From Chloroflexota bacterium (lineage in GTDB: Bacteria; Chloroflexota; Dehalococcoidia; Lucifugimonadales; UBA2962): a DNA stretch of 64,000 bases. Shown here one piece after another: positions 1 to 10,086 of the stretch (position 1 is its first letter; each line of letters opens with the position of its first letter). The notes under the pieces are model-generated. The model saw only the letters and a program-made list of their open reading frames with translations, searched no databases and was not told the origin of the DNA. Location: NCBI GenBank assembly GCA_002699485.1, contig PAAV01000052.1, positions 28,695 through 92,694 of the forward strand. Direction: 5' to 3'. The translations under genes were made by a program, and so were the position numbers.

Positions 1-1040
1 TTCCTGTTGGCCTTGACAATAATCTTGAGATTGATTTGGCTAGATGTCGCTCTGAGACTTATAAAAACCCAGGTGCTTTGCCGGACGTAGATTCTGGTGA
101 CATATTTCAAGATCTAGATAGAAGGGATTTTTCGATAGCGGCTATGTGCATAGTTTTACGTTCTCCGAAAAATCAAGGTTGGCAATACGGCCAGCTGATC
201 GATCCGCATTGTGGCTATGATGACCTAATCAATAAACAGTTAAGGGTTCTTCATAAAAATAGTTTTATCGATGATCCTACTAGAATGTTTAGGCTTATAC
301 GGTATTCATGCAGGTTAGGATTCGATATAGAAGAAAGCACAAGGAAAACATTTGAATCTTCCGTAAATTGGGTGACCAATATATCTGGAGATCGGGTCAG
401 ACACGAGCTTGAAAAGATATTCGAAGAAAAAGAAGTTGGGTTAATTCTTTACACATGCGTCAAGCTTGGCTTGTTGCCTGCGTTTTTTACTGAATTGAGC
501 TGCGATCATTTGAAGGAATTCAGAGATATGTTGTATTCCGATAGTTTAGACCAGGACCGTGTCGAGTTTTGGCTTGGACTTTTCGCAATAAATGCAGATA
601 AAACTCAGTTGGAATATCTGTCTCAAACACTAAACTTAAGTTCGAAACAAAACAATGTGATTAATGATTTATGTGCTTTGAATGAACAACTAAAACAAAA
701 TGAGGAATCCCTAGTTGCTGACAATCTTAAGCGAAGCGATATATACAAATTCCTATTAGGTTATAACCTTACTGCGATTCGTATATGTGCTGCGACTACT
801 TCTAACAAGTCCATCAAAACATTACTAGAAATTTATCTAAATTCATTAATAAATACCAATCTATACTTGAGCGGAGAAGATTTGATATCCCTAGGTATGA
901 GTAAAGGCCCCGAGATTGGTGAACTATTAAATGATTTACTTTATGCTAAATTAGATGGGCAGTTAGAGTCTGCAGATCAAGAAATCCAATTTGTTAAAGA
1001 TCATATTTTTAACCTTAAAGATGGTATTAACTTAGACTAA
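1..1040 (+). CDS. cca: CCA tRNA nucleotidyltransferase / poly(A) polymerase family, 5'-truncated
   Basis: Class II CCA-adding enzyme family, which adds or repairs the 3' CCA of tRNAs. The frame is open from base 3 to the left edge, so the catalytic N-terminus with the GxGxR and DxD motifs lies outside the window. What remains begins near the end of the nucleotidyltransferase domain (ARCRSETY, PGALPDV), followed by RRDFSIAAMCI, the LRVLHKNSFIDDPTRMFR nucleotide-binding motif, and a helical RNA-binding C-terminus. A TTG at 36 could look like a start, but the homologous residues before it show the gene is simply cut. None of the tRNA genes in this window encodes a full CCA, which fits a need for this enzyme. 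Its stop overlaps that of the convergent fumarase gene by 4 bases. A poly(A) polymerase role cannot be excluded. Confidence 0.88.
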   Translation, partial: PVGLDNNLEIDLARCRSETYKNPGALPDVDSGDIFQDLDRRDFSIAAMCIVLRSPKNQGWQYGQLIDPHCGYDDLINKQLRVLHKNSFIDDPTRMFRLIRYSCRLGFDIEESTRKTFESSVNWVTNISGDRVRHELEKIFEEKEVGLILYTCVKLGLLPAFFTELSCDHLKEFRDMLYSDSLDQDRVEFWLGLFAINADKTQLEYLSQTLNLSSKQNNVINDLCALNEQLKQNEESLVADNLKRSDIYKFLLGYNLTAIRICAATTSNKSIKTLLEIYLNSLINTNLYLSGEDLISLGMSKGPEIGELLNDLLYAKLDGQLESADQEIQFVKDHIFNLKDGINLD

Positions 1041-2425
1041 ACCATTTTCGACGGATCTAAAATCTTGTCGATGTCTGATGGGTCTAGATCAGTGTCCTCC
1101 AAAGCAATTTCTCTGATTGTTTTACCAGTATTCTGAGCTTTTTTGGCAATTGCAGCAGATGCATCATACCCGATAATTGGTACTAGAGTGGTAACTATAG
1201 CTAATCCCTTTTCAACCATTTTGGGGCCGCTGTCAGTAGCTTTGATCCCGCTTACACATTGCGCTGCTAGGTTCCCAAGCGCAGTTGATAGCAATTCGAT
1301 AGACTGTAACAAATTAAAAGCAGCCACCGGCATCATTACATTTAATTCGAAATTTCCAGATTGTCCAGCAATAGAAACAGTTAAATCATTACCTATTACT
1401 TGAGCAGCTACCATTGCTGTGGATTCAGCGATAACCGGATTTACTTTCCCAGGCATAATCGAACTTCCAGGTTGAACCTCTGGCAACTCAATTTCTCCAA
1501 AACCGGCTCGGGGACCTGAACCAAGCCAACGAATGTCATTAGAGATTTTCATTGCACTAACAGCTAATGTTTTTAGTGCACCACTCATATATACGACAGC
1601 ATCTAGGGTATTTTGGCTTTGAAAATGATTGTCAGTTTCCTGAATGTCTTGTCCAGTCCAGTCAGAAAGATAAATACAGACTCTCTTAGCAAATTCATTA
1701 TGAGTATTCACTCCTGTACCAACGGCTGTTCCTCCCAGGGCAACTTCACGCAATCCATTTAAAGCACTCTTTATACGTAGCCTGGATCGATTCATTTGTC
1801 CTGCAAAACCCTGGAATTCTTGGCCTAAAGTTATTGGTGTGGCATCCTGTAGATGAGTTCGCCCAGTCTTAACAATATCTTTAAATTCCCGAGATTTTTG
1901 TTCGAGCGCATTTTCTAATTGTTCAATGGCAGGAAGCAGTTGATTTGTAATAGAATCGACTGCAGATATGTGAATAGCTGTTGGAATAACATCGTTCGAA
2001 GATTGTCCCATATTTACGTGATCATTAGGATGTACCGGCTCTTTCGATCCAATAACCCCTTTCATTTTTTCAATAGCTAAATTTGAGATCACCTCATTGA
2101 TATTCATGTTAGTGGATGTTCCAGAACCGGTCTGAAATATATCCACTACAAATTGATCATCATAATTCCCCTTAATTACTTGTTCCGCTGCATCAGCTAT
2201 TTTTTCAGCAATGGTTTTATCAATTAGATCAAGGTCTAGATTTGTTAGAGCAGCAGCTTTCTTTATTTGCGCAAGAGATTTAATGAATTCTCTTTGGAAT
2301 TTGAGTGAGCTAATAGGAAAATTTAGGACAGCTCGCATTGTGTTGGCACCGTAGTACGCATCAGAAGGAACTTCAAATGATCCCATCGAATCTTTTTCAA
2401 TTCTGGTATTAAGTTTTTTGCTCAT
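1037..2425 (-). CDS. fumC: class II fumarate hydratase
   Basis: Converts fumarate to L-malate in the TCA cycle; iron-independent homotetramer of the fumarase/aspartase superfamily. Diagnostic motifs are TGSGTSTNMNINEV, GRTHLQDATPITLGQEF and the catalytic mobile loop GSSIMPGKVNPV at about residues 317-328. The length of 462 residues is normal for the family. I place the start at the ATG at 2425, because GGAG lies 6 bases upstream; the frame opens earlier with a TTG at 2437, but that TTG overlaps the GGAG itself. Aspartase shares the loop motif, but the overall motif set fits FumC better. The gene stands alone and its 3' end overlaps cca by 4 bases. Confidence 0.93.
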   Translation of the reverse strand: MSKKLNTRIEKDSMGSFEVPSDAYYGANTMRAVLNFPISSLKFQREFIKSLAQIKKAAALTNLDLDLIDKTIAEKIADAAEQVIKGNYDDQFVVDIFQTGSGTSTNMNINEVISNLAIEKMKGVIGSKEPVHPNDHVNMGQSSNDVIPTAIHISAVDSITNQLLPAIEQLENALEQKSREFKDIVKTGRTHLQDATPITLGQEFQGFAGQMNRSRLRIKSALNGLREVALGGTAVGTGVNTHNEFAKRVCIYLSDWTGQDIQETDNHFQSQNTLDAVVYMSGALKTLAVSAMKISNDIRWLGSGPRAGFGEIELPEVQPGSSIMPGKVNPVIAESTAMVAAQVIGNDLTVSIAGQSGNFELNVMMPVAAFNLLQSIELLSTALGNLAAQCVSGIKATDSGPKMVEKGLAIVTTLVPIIGYDASAAIAKKAQNTGKTIREIALEDTDLDPSDIDKILDPSKMV

Positions 2426-2630
2426 TGATAACTCCAATTTTATTAAAGTTTATTTCCACAAATGAATGATTCTGTTTGTCATATTCAAGTTGAATTTAGC
2501 TTGCACAAACATTATTTTGAATTTATTAATCAATTGAGATTGACGTACGTTTCTGTCACTATAGCATTTGGGTTATCAGGTTGCTAGAATCGTTTATACC
2601 TCATTGTATTAACTAAATAGGAGAAATCGA

Positions 2631-3728
2631 ATGCGGTCAGGATATGCGGAAGCCAATGAATCTACCAAGCAAAATATGGAAAAGTCCACCAGGATAGTCG
2701 ATCTTCGTAGCGATACATTTACCCAACCTTCGCCAGAAATGAGAGAAGCAATATATAAGGCGGAGTTGGGTGATGATGTTTTTGGAGAAGACCCCACAGT
2801 CAATCGATTGGAGCAGATGGCGGCTGAGATGTTTGGCAAAGAAGATGCGACTTTTGTTGCTAGTGGAACAATGGGTAACATAGCTGCTGCTTTAACTCAC
2901 TGTACTCGTGGAGACGAAATGATTGTGGGGGAAAAGTCTCATATGTTTAATGCTGAAGCGGGCGCTGCATCAGCATTGGGTGGTATTGCGGTTCAACCAA
3001 TAGCCAATGATAGCCGAGGGATGATTGATCTCGATGAGCTTAGGACACGGATTAGGCCTGACAACATCCATTATCCTCCAACGACCCTTATTGGTATAGA
3101 GAATACTGCTAATCAATGTGGCGGGAGCGCCCTCTCTGCTGAAGAAATAGAGTCAGTTGTTTCCGTAGCTAAAGAAAGAGATATTAAAACTCATGTTGAC
3201 GGAGCCCGCATATTTAATGCTTCTGTTGCGCTAGAAACTCCAGTTGAACAGTTGATTGCTGGAGCAGACACGGTATCGTTTTGTTTATCTAAAGGGTTGT
3301 CTTGTCCTGTGGGTTCTGTTTTGGTTGGTAGTAATGCAGATATTGAAAGTGCACGCCGATGGCGTAAAGCAATGGGCGGTGGAATGCGCCAAGTTGGAAT
3401 CCTTGCTGCGGCTGGAATAGTTGCTTTGGAAACAATGGTTTCCAGACTAGCGGAAGATCATGTAAATGCCAGGAAACTTGCCACTGGATTATCGAAAATA
3501 GATGGTATTATTTGCGATCCTGACTCATATCCAACCAATCTGGTTTTTTGCGATGTAAGTGCTAAGAACCCCAATGAGATACTTCAAAAATTGGATGAGC
3601 GAGGAGTGAAAGCATTGTCTTTGCCCGCGGGTTGGAGATTAGTAACTCACTATGGGATTACTTCTGACGATATCGACTATGCCTTGGATGTAATTAAAGA
3701 TGTATTTAAAGAATACGCTTCCTTTTAA
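2631..3728 (+). CDS. ltaE: low-specificity L-threonine aldolase
   Basis: PLP-dependent fold-type I enzyme cleaving L-threonine or allo-threonine to glycine and acetaldehyde. The body opens with the family motif IVDLRSDTFTQPSPEM, followed by GDDVFGEDPTVNRLE, HVDGARIFNA (PLP-binding aspartate) and SFCLSKGLSCPVGS, whose lysine (about residue 221) forms the internal aldimine. An AGGAG 7 bases before the ATG at 2631 supports this start, giving a 15-residue N-terminal lead before a second Met at 2676 where most homologues begin. Length 365 residues is slightly long for that reason. It is transcribed divergently from fumC. Confidence 0.9.
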   Translation: MRSGYAEANESTKQNMEKSTRIVDLRSDTFTQPSPEMREAIYKAELGDDVFGEDPTVNRLEQMAAEMFGKEDATFVASGTMGNIAAALTHCTRGDEMIVGEKSHMFNAEAGAASALGGIAVQPIANDSRGMIDLDELRTRIRPDNIHYPPTTLIGIENTANQCGGSALSAEEIESVVSVAKERDIKTHVDGARIFNASVALETPVEQLIAGADTVSFCLSKGLSCPVGSVLVGSNADIESARRWRKAMGGGMRQVGILAAAGIVALETMVSRLAEDHVNARKLATGLSKIDGIICDPDSYPTNLVFCDVSAKNPNEILQKLDERGVKALSLPAGWRLVTHYGITSDDIDYALDVIKDVFKEYASF

Positions 3729-3804
3729 TTAGCATTCTTAGTGCTCATTGGATCTAATCAATTAACATGAAAGTTAAAATGAGCTTCTTTATCGTTTTAC
3801 CTCA

Positions 3805-5028
3805 ATGATTTTACTAGAAAATCCCGGATTCAGACGTCTGTGGATAAGCTCGTTTTTTAGTGACATCCTCACGGTCACATTAGTTATGTGCTCAGGCCTG
3901 CTGGTTCTGGAAATCACGGATTCTGCTTTTTGGGTTGGTGCAGTGTTTGGTTTTAATGGAGCGGCCTTAACAGTTTGTAGTTTTATAGGTGGCCTTTTAG
4001 CTGATCGCTTTTATAGCCGCCGCCATACTCTTGTTGCAGTAGCAATTCTAATAGATATGGCACTCGTGCTCGTGCTGGCAACATTAATTTCAACTGAAAA
4101 AATATTATTGTGGCATGTAATGGTAGGGGCTGTGTTAAATGCTGTGGCTCTTGCAATCAGAATACCATCGCGTAATGCTCTCACTTTAGACTTAGTTGGG
4201 AAACAAAGGTTAATTAATGCGACTGCAATTAATCTTGTCAGCTGGCAGATAACTGCTATTGGAGCGCCATTATTGGCCGGTTCTATAATTGTTAAATACG
4301 GTATGTCTTGGGCTTATTTTCTAATGACAATTTCTGCAGGGTTTGCGTTTATCTCGGCTTTGACTTTGAACAGCTCACATATCCCTGCTCCTGTCTCGGA
4401 TAAGCTGGGTAACACAGGTAGCATTAGAATCATTTTGGATGGATTTAAATACGTTTTTACTGCTCCAGCAGTAAGGACTCTTATTTTGTTGGCAATAGTC
4501 GCTGAATCATTTATATGGTCCCATGAATCCATCTTAGCGGTTATGGCAACAAAAGTGTTAAATGTAGATGCATTTGGCTACGCGTCATTGCTGTCTGTCG
4601 GTGCTGTTGGGGCAGTAATTAGTTTAATATTCATATCTTTTTCAAAACAAGCGACTGCACGGGGCTTGTTCCTTGCTTCGACTTTAGGGCTGTTTTCTAT
4701 ATCACTTTTATTATTCTCTTTTTCTCCTTGGTTTCCAGTTTCTTTAATCTTAATTGCGATTGCCTATGCATTCGCTATGGGATATGAAACTATCATATCC
4801 GCTCTTCTGCAACTTGTTGTTCCGGATGAAATGAGAGGTAGGGTTTTAAGCTTTCAGACATCCAGTTGGGGTTTTACTGGATTAGCCGGACTCTATATGG
4901 GAGCCATAGCAGGAGCATTCAGTGCATCTATTGCAATCGGTGCTGGTGCAATAGTCGTATTAGTTTATTTGGTTATCAATTTCAGGCAACTGTTAAAGTT
5001 AGATAGATTTACTGAGAAAAGCGAATAG
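3805..5028 (+). CDS. MFS transporter (EntS-like family)
   Basis: Integral membrane secondary transporter of about 407 residues with some 12 predicted hydrophobic segments. The N-terminal NPGFRRLWISSFFSD stretch, the loop GGLLADRFYSRR between helices 2 and 3 (the MFS motif A position) and a late LLQLVVPDEMRGRVLS motif are typical of the MFS_3/enterobactin-exporter-like group. The substrate cannot be predicted. It ends 2 bases from the convergent rarA stop codon, with no room for a conventional terminator. Confidence 0.8.
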   Translation: MILLENPGFRRLWISSFFSDILTVTLVMCSGLLVLEITDSAFWVGAVFGFNGAALTVCSFIGGLLADRFYSRRHTLVAVAILIDMALVLVLATLISTEKILLWHVMVGAVLNAVALAIRIPSRNALTLDLVGKQRLINATAINLVSWQITAIGAPLLAGSIIVKYGMSWAYFLMTISAGFAFISALTLNSSHIPAPVSDKLGNTGSIRIILDGFKYVFTAPAVRTLILLAIVAESFIWSHESILAVMATKVLNVDAFGYASLLSVGAVGAVISLIFISFSKQATARGLFLASTLGLFSISLLLFSFSPWFPVSLILIAIAYAFAMGYETIISALLQLVVPDEMRGRVLSFQTSSWGFTGLAGLYMGAIAGAFSASIAIGAGAIVVLVYLVINFRQLLKLDRFTEKSE

Positions 5029-5030
5029 AA

Positions 5031-6362
5031 TCACTTTTTATTTTTCTTGTTCCATCGTTCGTTATGCCACCCTGTTATTTTTGGCTCGTAACCCTGTTTT
5101 GATGGACTGTAGTACACATTGTGTTTAACTTTTGGTGGTCTATTTTCCATTTCGGCAAAATGATTTTCGTAATCATGGGAATATTTATATCCCTCTCCAT
5201 ATCCATGCTCTTTCATCAAGTCTGTAACCGCATTTCGCAAGTGTAGTGGCACAGGTTCGGTTGCTGTTAACCGCGCATCGTTCAAGGCTAAATCAATCGC
5301 TCTATATGCTGAATTGCTTTTTGGGGCTGTGGCAAGATAAATGGTAGCTTCAGATAAGGGTATTTTAGCTTCGGGCAGTCCAATGAAGTGAGTTGCTTGG
5401 TAAGCTGCAATAGCTATTGACAGGGCTCTAGGGTCGGCTAACCCTATATCTTCCGAAGCAAGAATTACGATCCTGCGAGCTATAAATAAAGCGTCCTCTC
5501 CAGCATCGATCATACGTGCCAACCAATATAGAGCAGAGTCGGGGTCTGAGCCCCGAACTGATTTTATAAATGCAGAGATCAGATCATAATGCTGGTCACC
5601 TTTTTTATCATATGAAGGGATGCTTTTTTGCATCACATCTTGGATTATTTCCCGTGAGATAATATGGAGGCCTGATTCATTTGCATCCGCTGATGCCAAT
5701 GCAAGTTCAATAGAATTAAGCGCTATTCGTGCATCACCTCCTGATAATGAAATGAGCGCATTCATTGCGTCTTCATTAATTTCTACATCGAAATTGCCCA
5801 TGCCATGGTCTTTATCCTTTATAGCTCTATATAAAATTGATTCCATGTTGACCTTACTTAGCGGTTTCAGTTTAAACACTCTGCTTCTAGATAGTAGCGG
5901 TCCAATTATTTCAAATGAAGGATTTTCAGTTGTTGCTCCAATAAGTGTTATTGCGCCTGATTCTACGTGAGGAAGAATTACATCTTGTTGCGATTTACTG
6001 AAACGATGGATTTCGTCAATAAATATGATGGTTTTTTCACCCATCATCCCAAGTAGATCTTCAGCATTTTTTATCGCGCTTCGTAATTCCGATACCCCTG
6101 ACACTGCTGCACTTATATGCACGAATTTAGATTTCGTAAGTCGTGAGATTAATAGTGATAGTGTGGTTTTTCCTGATCCCGGAGGTCCCCAGAATATCAT
6201 TGAGAAAATCTGGTCAGAATCGACAATTTTCCGTAATGCGTGTTCTGGTCCAACTAAATGTTCTTGTCCAAAAAATTCTTCAAATGAGCGAGGCCGCATT
6301 CGAGTCGATAATGGAGCATTCTGATTTAAAATGTTATCTTTATTTTGATTGAAAAGAGTCAT
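5031..6362 (-). CDS. rarA: replication-associated recombination protein A (AAA+ ATPase, MgsA/WRNIP1 family)
   Basis: Clamp-loader-like AAA+ ATPase acting at stalled replication forks. It begins with RMRPRSFEEFFGQEHLVG, then Walker A GPPGSGKT at residues 59-66, Walker B FIDEIHRF around 114-121, GATTENPSFE (sensor 1) and the C-terminal tetramerisation domain with GSDPDSALYWLARM and ASEDIGLADPRAL. Length 443 residues is normal. The ATG at 6362 has AGGA about 5 bases upstream. The next gene upstream on this strand is selA; there is no obvious functional link between the two. Confidence 0.93.
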   Translation of the reverse strand: MTLFNQNKDNILNQNAPLSTRMRPRSFEEFFGQEHLVGPEHALRKIVDSDQIFSMIFWGPPGSGKTTLSLLISRLTKSKFVHISAAVSGVSELRSAIKNAEDLLGMMGEKTIIFIDEIHRFSKSQQDVILPHVESGAITLIGATTENPSFEIIGPLLSRSRVFKLKPLSKVNMESILYRAIKDKDHGMGNFDVEINEDAMNALISLSGGDARIALNSIELALASADANESGLHIISREIIQDVMQKSIPSYDKKGDQHYDLISAFIKSVRGSDPDSALYWLARMIDAGEDALFIARRIVILASEDIGLADPRALSIAIAAYQATHFIGLPEAKIPLSEATIYLATAPKSNSAYRAIDLALNDARLTATEPVPLHLRNAVTDLMKEHGYGEGYKYSHDYENHFAEMENRPPKVKHNVYYSPSKQGYEPKITGWHNERWNKKNKK

Positions 6363-6392
6363 CTGTCCTAAAATTTAGATCTATTAGCAGTT

Positions 6393-7751
6393 CTATATCG
6401 TAAGTTCCTTAAGAGCTTGAATAACAATATCATCTTGTGCTGGTAACACGGTTCTTGCGTCTAGAATCACCTGGTCTGCCTCAATTCTCGATATAATTGG
6501 TGTTTTATAGGATCTTAGACTAGCTGTTATTTTATTTGCTGATACAGTTTTTGGTGATATTGATAGCACGTACGTATCTAGTACTTCCCCAGGTAAGCTA
6601 CCACCACCAATGGTACTCTTTGATTTCATTACTTTCCCTTGAACACCCGAGTTTTTTAACCAGGTATTTGTTCTTCTCTTGATCTCTGGCAAGTCAGCGG
6701 AGATCATAGCCCATATGGGTATCTTTTTTAGAGGGTCATTAGATATATAGTGTAATAAAGTAGAGTGAAGTACAGTTAAATTTAGTTTATCTATCCTTAA
6801 AGCTCGAGCTAGAGGGTGTTTCGATAATTTATCTATTAAAATTTGGCTTCCGAGTATTATGCCAGATTGAGGACCTCCTAAAAGTTTATCTCCAGAGAAG
6901 AAAGTCAGGTCTACATCGTCTCCAAGGCTTTCTTGCACAGTGGGCTCAGAATTTAATCCGAACTTTCCAGTATCTATCAACGTTCCACTACCTAAATCAT
7001 TTAACACAGGTATATTGTGATGATGTCCCAGCTCTGCTAATTCTTTAACAGACGGATTGTGCGTAAATCCTATTTTCCGAAAATTACTAGTATGTACTAT
7101 TAAAATTGCTCCAGTATTTTCTGTTATCGACTCTTGATAATCAGACAAATATGTACGGTTTGTTGTTCCAACTTCTATTAATGTGGCTCCGCTTTGATTA
7201 AGTAAGTCTGGTATTCTAAAATTCCCACCAATTTCCACGGATTCGCCTTTTGAAACAATTACTTCTTTGCCTTTGGCCAAAGCTGTTAAGCATAGTAGAG
7301 CTGCAGCTGCATTGTTATTAACTACTAATGACGAGTCACTTCCGGTGACTTGATTTATTAAGTCTTGTACGTGCTTTTGGCGATTACTTCGTTTTCCACT
7401 CTGAGGATCATATTCGAGGTCGGTATATACACCTGCACTACTCACTATAGCTTTGATTGATTCATCTGAAATAGGGGATCTTCCTAAGTTAGTATGTAAG
7501 ATAACTCCGGAAGCATTAATCACTGGACTAGGTTGAACTAGCCACTTTTCCTCTGCAGATAGTTCAATGTTTGAGATTAGTTTCTTCAATGATGAAGGTT
7601 TCTTACCACGTTTAATTTCATTTCTTAGTTCATTCACGTTTTGTTGTACGAGTTTCACTACACTGTCATGAGAATAATATTCCAACAGTTTTTTGATAGC
7701 GGGTTCGTTTAAAATCCGATCGATACTAGGTATGTTTTTGAGATCATTCAT
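6393..7751 (-). CDS. selA: L-seryl-tRNA(Sec) selenium transferase
   Basis: PLP enzyme converting Ser-tRNA(Sec) to Sec-tRNA(Sec) using selenophosphate, forming a decameric complex with tRNA(Sec). Seen: the N-terminal NIPSIDRILNEP stretch, INASGVILHTNLGRSP, DLEYDPQSGKRSNRQKH, VNNNAAAALLCLTAL and FFSGDKLLGGPQSG, whose lysine is about residue 289, close to the PLP lysine of E. coli SelA (Lys295). I choose the ATG at 7751 (452 residues) because the family begins near the IPSID motif; the frame continues upstream to a TTG at 7826 but that extension looks unlike the family. No clear Shine-Dalgarno is visible. The cognate selC tRNA lies about 14 kb away at 21646-21740. Confidence 0.92.
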   Translation of the reverse strand: MNDLKNIPSIDRILNEPAIKKLLEYYSHDSVVKLVQQNVNELRNEIKRGKKPSSLKKLISNIELSAEEKWLVQPSPVINASGVILHTNLGRSPISDESIKAIVSSAGVYTDLEYDPQSGKRSNRQKHVQDLINQVTGSDSSLVVNNNAAAALLCLTALAKGKEVIVSKGESVEIGGNFRIPDLLNQSGATLIEVGTTNRTYLSDYQESITENTGAILIVHTSNFRKIGFTHNPSVKELAELGHHHNIPVLNDLGSGTLIDTGKFGLNSEPTVQESLGDDVDLTFFSGDKLLGGPQSGIILGSQILIDKLSKHPLARALRIDKLNLTVLHSTLLHYISNDPLKKIPIWAMISADLPEIKRRTNTWLKNSGVQGKVMKSKSTIGGGSLPGEVLDTYVLSISPKTVSANKITASLRSYKTPIISRIEADQVILDARTVLPAQDDIVIQALKELTI

Positions 7752-7917
7752 GGCAACGATTTTAAGCATACAATAACATATATGTTGGACTAATTCAGAT
7801 AATGGGTCTGTGAAGATCGATTGCAAACATTTTTTATCGTTAGGTTCTTGTTAGATTAGTGGTTGAATTGACCCTTGCGGACCCCATTGTTAGAATGGCG
7901 ACTTGGTATTATGAGCG

Positions 7918-8526
7918 ATGATTATTATTGGACTTACCGGAGGGATTGGCACAGGAAAATCGACAGCTTCTCGGTTGTTATCTAACTTAGGGGCCGTTGT
8001 ATTAGATGCTGATTCTCTGGGACATGATACGTATAAGAAAGGGACTGAACTTTTTAGAACCCTTGTAAAAACATTTGGACAAGAGATCGTGGGTAAAAAA
8101 GGCGAGATAGACAGGACTAAATTAGCTGATATTGTATTTGCTAATCAAAATCTTCTTACTAAACTCAATTTAATGGTTCATCCTCAAATAAGAATACATA
8201 TAGAAAAAGCAATTAGCAGGCTTGATAGAAAAAAAACAAGCATGGTTGTGATAGATGCAGCTATACTGGTAGAAGCAGAGTGGACAGATCTAGTTGATGA
8301 GGTATGGGTTTTAACTGCTGAAAGAAAAACTATAATTGAACGGTTATCTAATAAATTTAAAAACAATATGGCTGGAGCATTAAAACGCATGGAGTTCCAA
8401 ATGGCTCAGTCAGAACTAGTTAGGAAAGCAGATGTAGTTATTGATAATGATGGGTCATATGGAGCGTTAAAGGAACGTGTTAGCCTGTTATTTAAAGATC
8501 GCATATATTTAAGCCAGGGAGAATAA
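7918..8526 (+). CDS. coaE: dephospho-CoA kinase
   Basis: Catalyses the last step of coenzyme A biosynthesis, ATP-dependent phosphorylation of dephospho-CoA. The N-terminus carries the P-loop GLTGGIGTGKST (residues 5-16), followed by LDADSLGHDTY, VHPQIRIHI and VVIDAAILVEAEW, all family hallmarks. Length 202 residues is normal. Start is the ATG at 7918 and no strong ribosome binding site is visible. The next gene, the MoxR ATPase, follows after 9 bases and may be co-transcribed. Confidence 0.93.
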   Translation: MIIIGLTGGIGTGKSTASRLLSNLGAVVLDADSLGHDTYKKGTELFRTLVKTFGQEIVGKKGEIDRTKLADIVFANQNLLTKLNLMVHPQIRIHIEKAISRLDRKKTSMVVIDAAILVEAEWTDLVDEVWVLTAERKTIIERLSNKFKNNMAGALKRMEFQMAQSELVRKADVVIDNDGSYGALKERVSLLFKDRIYLSQGE

Positions 8527-8535
8527 TAATTAAGC

Positions 8536-9441
8536 ATGGCGACCAAAACTTCAAGTTCAACAAAAACTTTATATCAGAGTTACATAATTGAGGAATATCA
8601 TCTTAAGAAAGAGCCGTATTATGTGTCGGTAGGAGACGAAATACAGCTTTTTGAGGCCGCATATTCACAGCGGATCCCAGTGATTTTGAAGGGGCCTACT
8701 GGTGTAGGTAAGACTAGATTCGTTGAATATATGTCTTGGAAACTGGGCGTTAATTTAACTAAAGTAAAGAAAGGGAAAAAATCAGATAATGATCTGCAGC
8801 AGGACAACCTTCCTTTAGTCACCATAGCCTGCCATGAAGATCTAACGGCATCAGATCTGGTGGGTCGATATCTTCTAGAAGGTGATCAGACTGTTTGGAT
8901 TGATGGTCCATTGACACGGGCGGTGAAAGCGGGAGGTATTTGTTATTTAGATGAAGTTGTAGAAGCTAGAAAAGACACTACGGTTTTGATACACCCATTA
9001 ACGGACCATAGAAGAATGTTGCCTGTAGAGAAAAAAGGTGAATTATTAGAGGCTGCAGAGGGATTTCTTTTGGTCTTATCATACAACCCAGGCTATCAGA
9101 GTGCCTTAAAAGACTTGAAACACAGCACTAGGCAAAGGTTTGTATCTATAGAATTTAATCCTCCGCCCAGAGAAATTGAGGCAGAAATAGTTTCTCATGA
9201 GGCAAAAATTGACCTTGATATGGCAATGAGATTAGCTCAGCTCGGGGAGAAAGTTCGTAACTTAAGGGAGCATGGCTTAGGGGAAGGTGCAAGCACAAGG
9301 TTACTAATATATGCAGGCAAGTTGATTGGCGCAGGAATTAAACCGAGACGAGCATGCCAGGTTGCTGTTAATTGGTCAGTTACTGATGACCATTCGTTGC
9401 AAAACAGTATAGAAGAAGTCACCGCATCGATTTTTGAGTAG
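8536..9441 (+). CDS. MoxR-family AAA+ ATPase, CbbQ/NirQ/NorQ-like
   Basis: AAA+ ATPase of the MoxR group, typically a hexamer that works with a VWA-domain partner to remodel or activate a metalloenzyme or Rubisco. Walker A GPTGVGKT is at residues 53-60 and Walker B GGICYLDE ends at residue 140; [14 protein letters not shown] and the C-terminal CbbQ_C region ([13 protein letters not shown]) are typical of CbbQ/NorQ. The partner VWA protein is encoded two genes downstream (10087-13329), with a Nudix gene between. No Rubisco, nitric oxide reductase or other known client is encoded in the window, so the substrate is unknown. Confidence 0.85.
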   Translation: MATKTSSSTKTLYQSYIIEEYHLKKEPYYVSVGDEIQLFEAAYSQRIPVILKGPTGVGKTRFVEYMSWKLGVNLTKVKKGKKSDNDLQQDNLPLVTIACHEDLTASDLVGRYLLEGDQTVWIDGPLTRAVKAGGICYLDEVVEARKDTTVLIHPLTDHRRMLPVEKKGELLEAAEGFLLVLSYNPGYQSALKDLKHSTRQRFVSIEFNPPPREIEAEIVSHEAKIDLDMAMRLAQLGEKVRNLREHGLGEGASTRLLIYAGKLIGAGIKPRRACQVAVNWSVTDDHSLQNSIEEVTASIFE

Positions 9442-9473
9442 GTAGTACAGGATCATCGCTCATTACAACTATT

Positions 9474-10010
9474 GTGACAAATACGCAGGGGCTGAGTGAA
9501 CAGTATAAATTAGCTGCTGTCATAGTTTTAATATATTCGAATAACGGGCAAAGCAAGCTGCTTCTGACAAAAAGAAGTAACAATCTAGATCTCCATCCGG
9601 GTGAAATTTCTTTTCCCGGAGGGCGACAGGATGCAGGTGATCTAGATCTGAAGGATACTGCCTTAAGGGAGTGTGAAGAAGAAGTTGGGGTGAATCGTAA
9701 TCAAGTAAATATCATAGGTGAATTAGGATCTTTTATAACGAGTTCTAATTTTGAAATATTTGCTTTCATAGCGACATCTAAATGCGAACTTGAATTCAAC
9801 ATAAACAAGCAAGAGGTTTCTCGAATAATAGAGCTTCCATTAGCCTTCCTAACTGATTCTAAGTGTATTCGTGATGATCTTTGGGTAGTTAGCGGAGAGA
9901 CAAAATATAAACCCGCATTTGCATATAAAGGAAATTTAATATTTGGAGCTACAGCTAGAATACTTGATTGTTTGGTGCAAACATTACCTGATACGCCCTA
10001 TAATTCATAA
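9474..10010 (+). CDS. Nudix hydrolase, CoA pyrophosphatase (NudL/UPF0035) type
   Basis: Probable CoA diphosphohydrolase, cleaving CoA or acyl-CoA to phosphopantetheine and 3',5'-ADP. The UPF0035 signature is visible as LLTKRSNNLDLHPGEISFPGG (split around residues 29-50), followed by a Nudix box with the catalytic RECEEEVGV around 65-73. The first acidic position of the box is Asp rather than Glu, as in other CoA-type Nudix enzymes. Start is a GTG at 9474, 32 bases after the MoxR gene. It sits inside the MoxR/VWA pair, which is unusual; whether it is functionally linked or just co-transcribed is not shown by sequence. Confidence 0.82.
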   Translation: MTNTQGLSEQYKLAAVIVLIYSNNGQSKLLLTKRSNNLDLHPGEISFPGGRQDAGDLDLKDTALRECEEEVGVNRNQVNIIGELGSFITSSNFEIFAFIATSKCELEFNINKQEVSRIIELPLAFLTDSKCIRDDLWVVSGETKYKPAFAYKGNLIFGATARILDCLVQTLPDTPYNS

Positions 10011-10086
10011 TCTGAATATATTAATAGTATGGCTCCGGTAGGCCGTTCAAATTAATTGATATTGTTAAAGAAAGTAGTATTTATAA

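Noticed and set aside
7752..7826. 25-residue N-terminal extension of SelA from a TTG
   Set aside because: The family starts close to the IPSID motif, and the extension has no similarity or ribosome binding site, so the ATG at 7751 is preferred.
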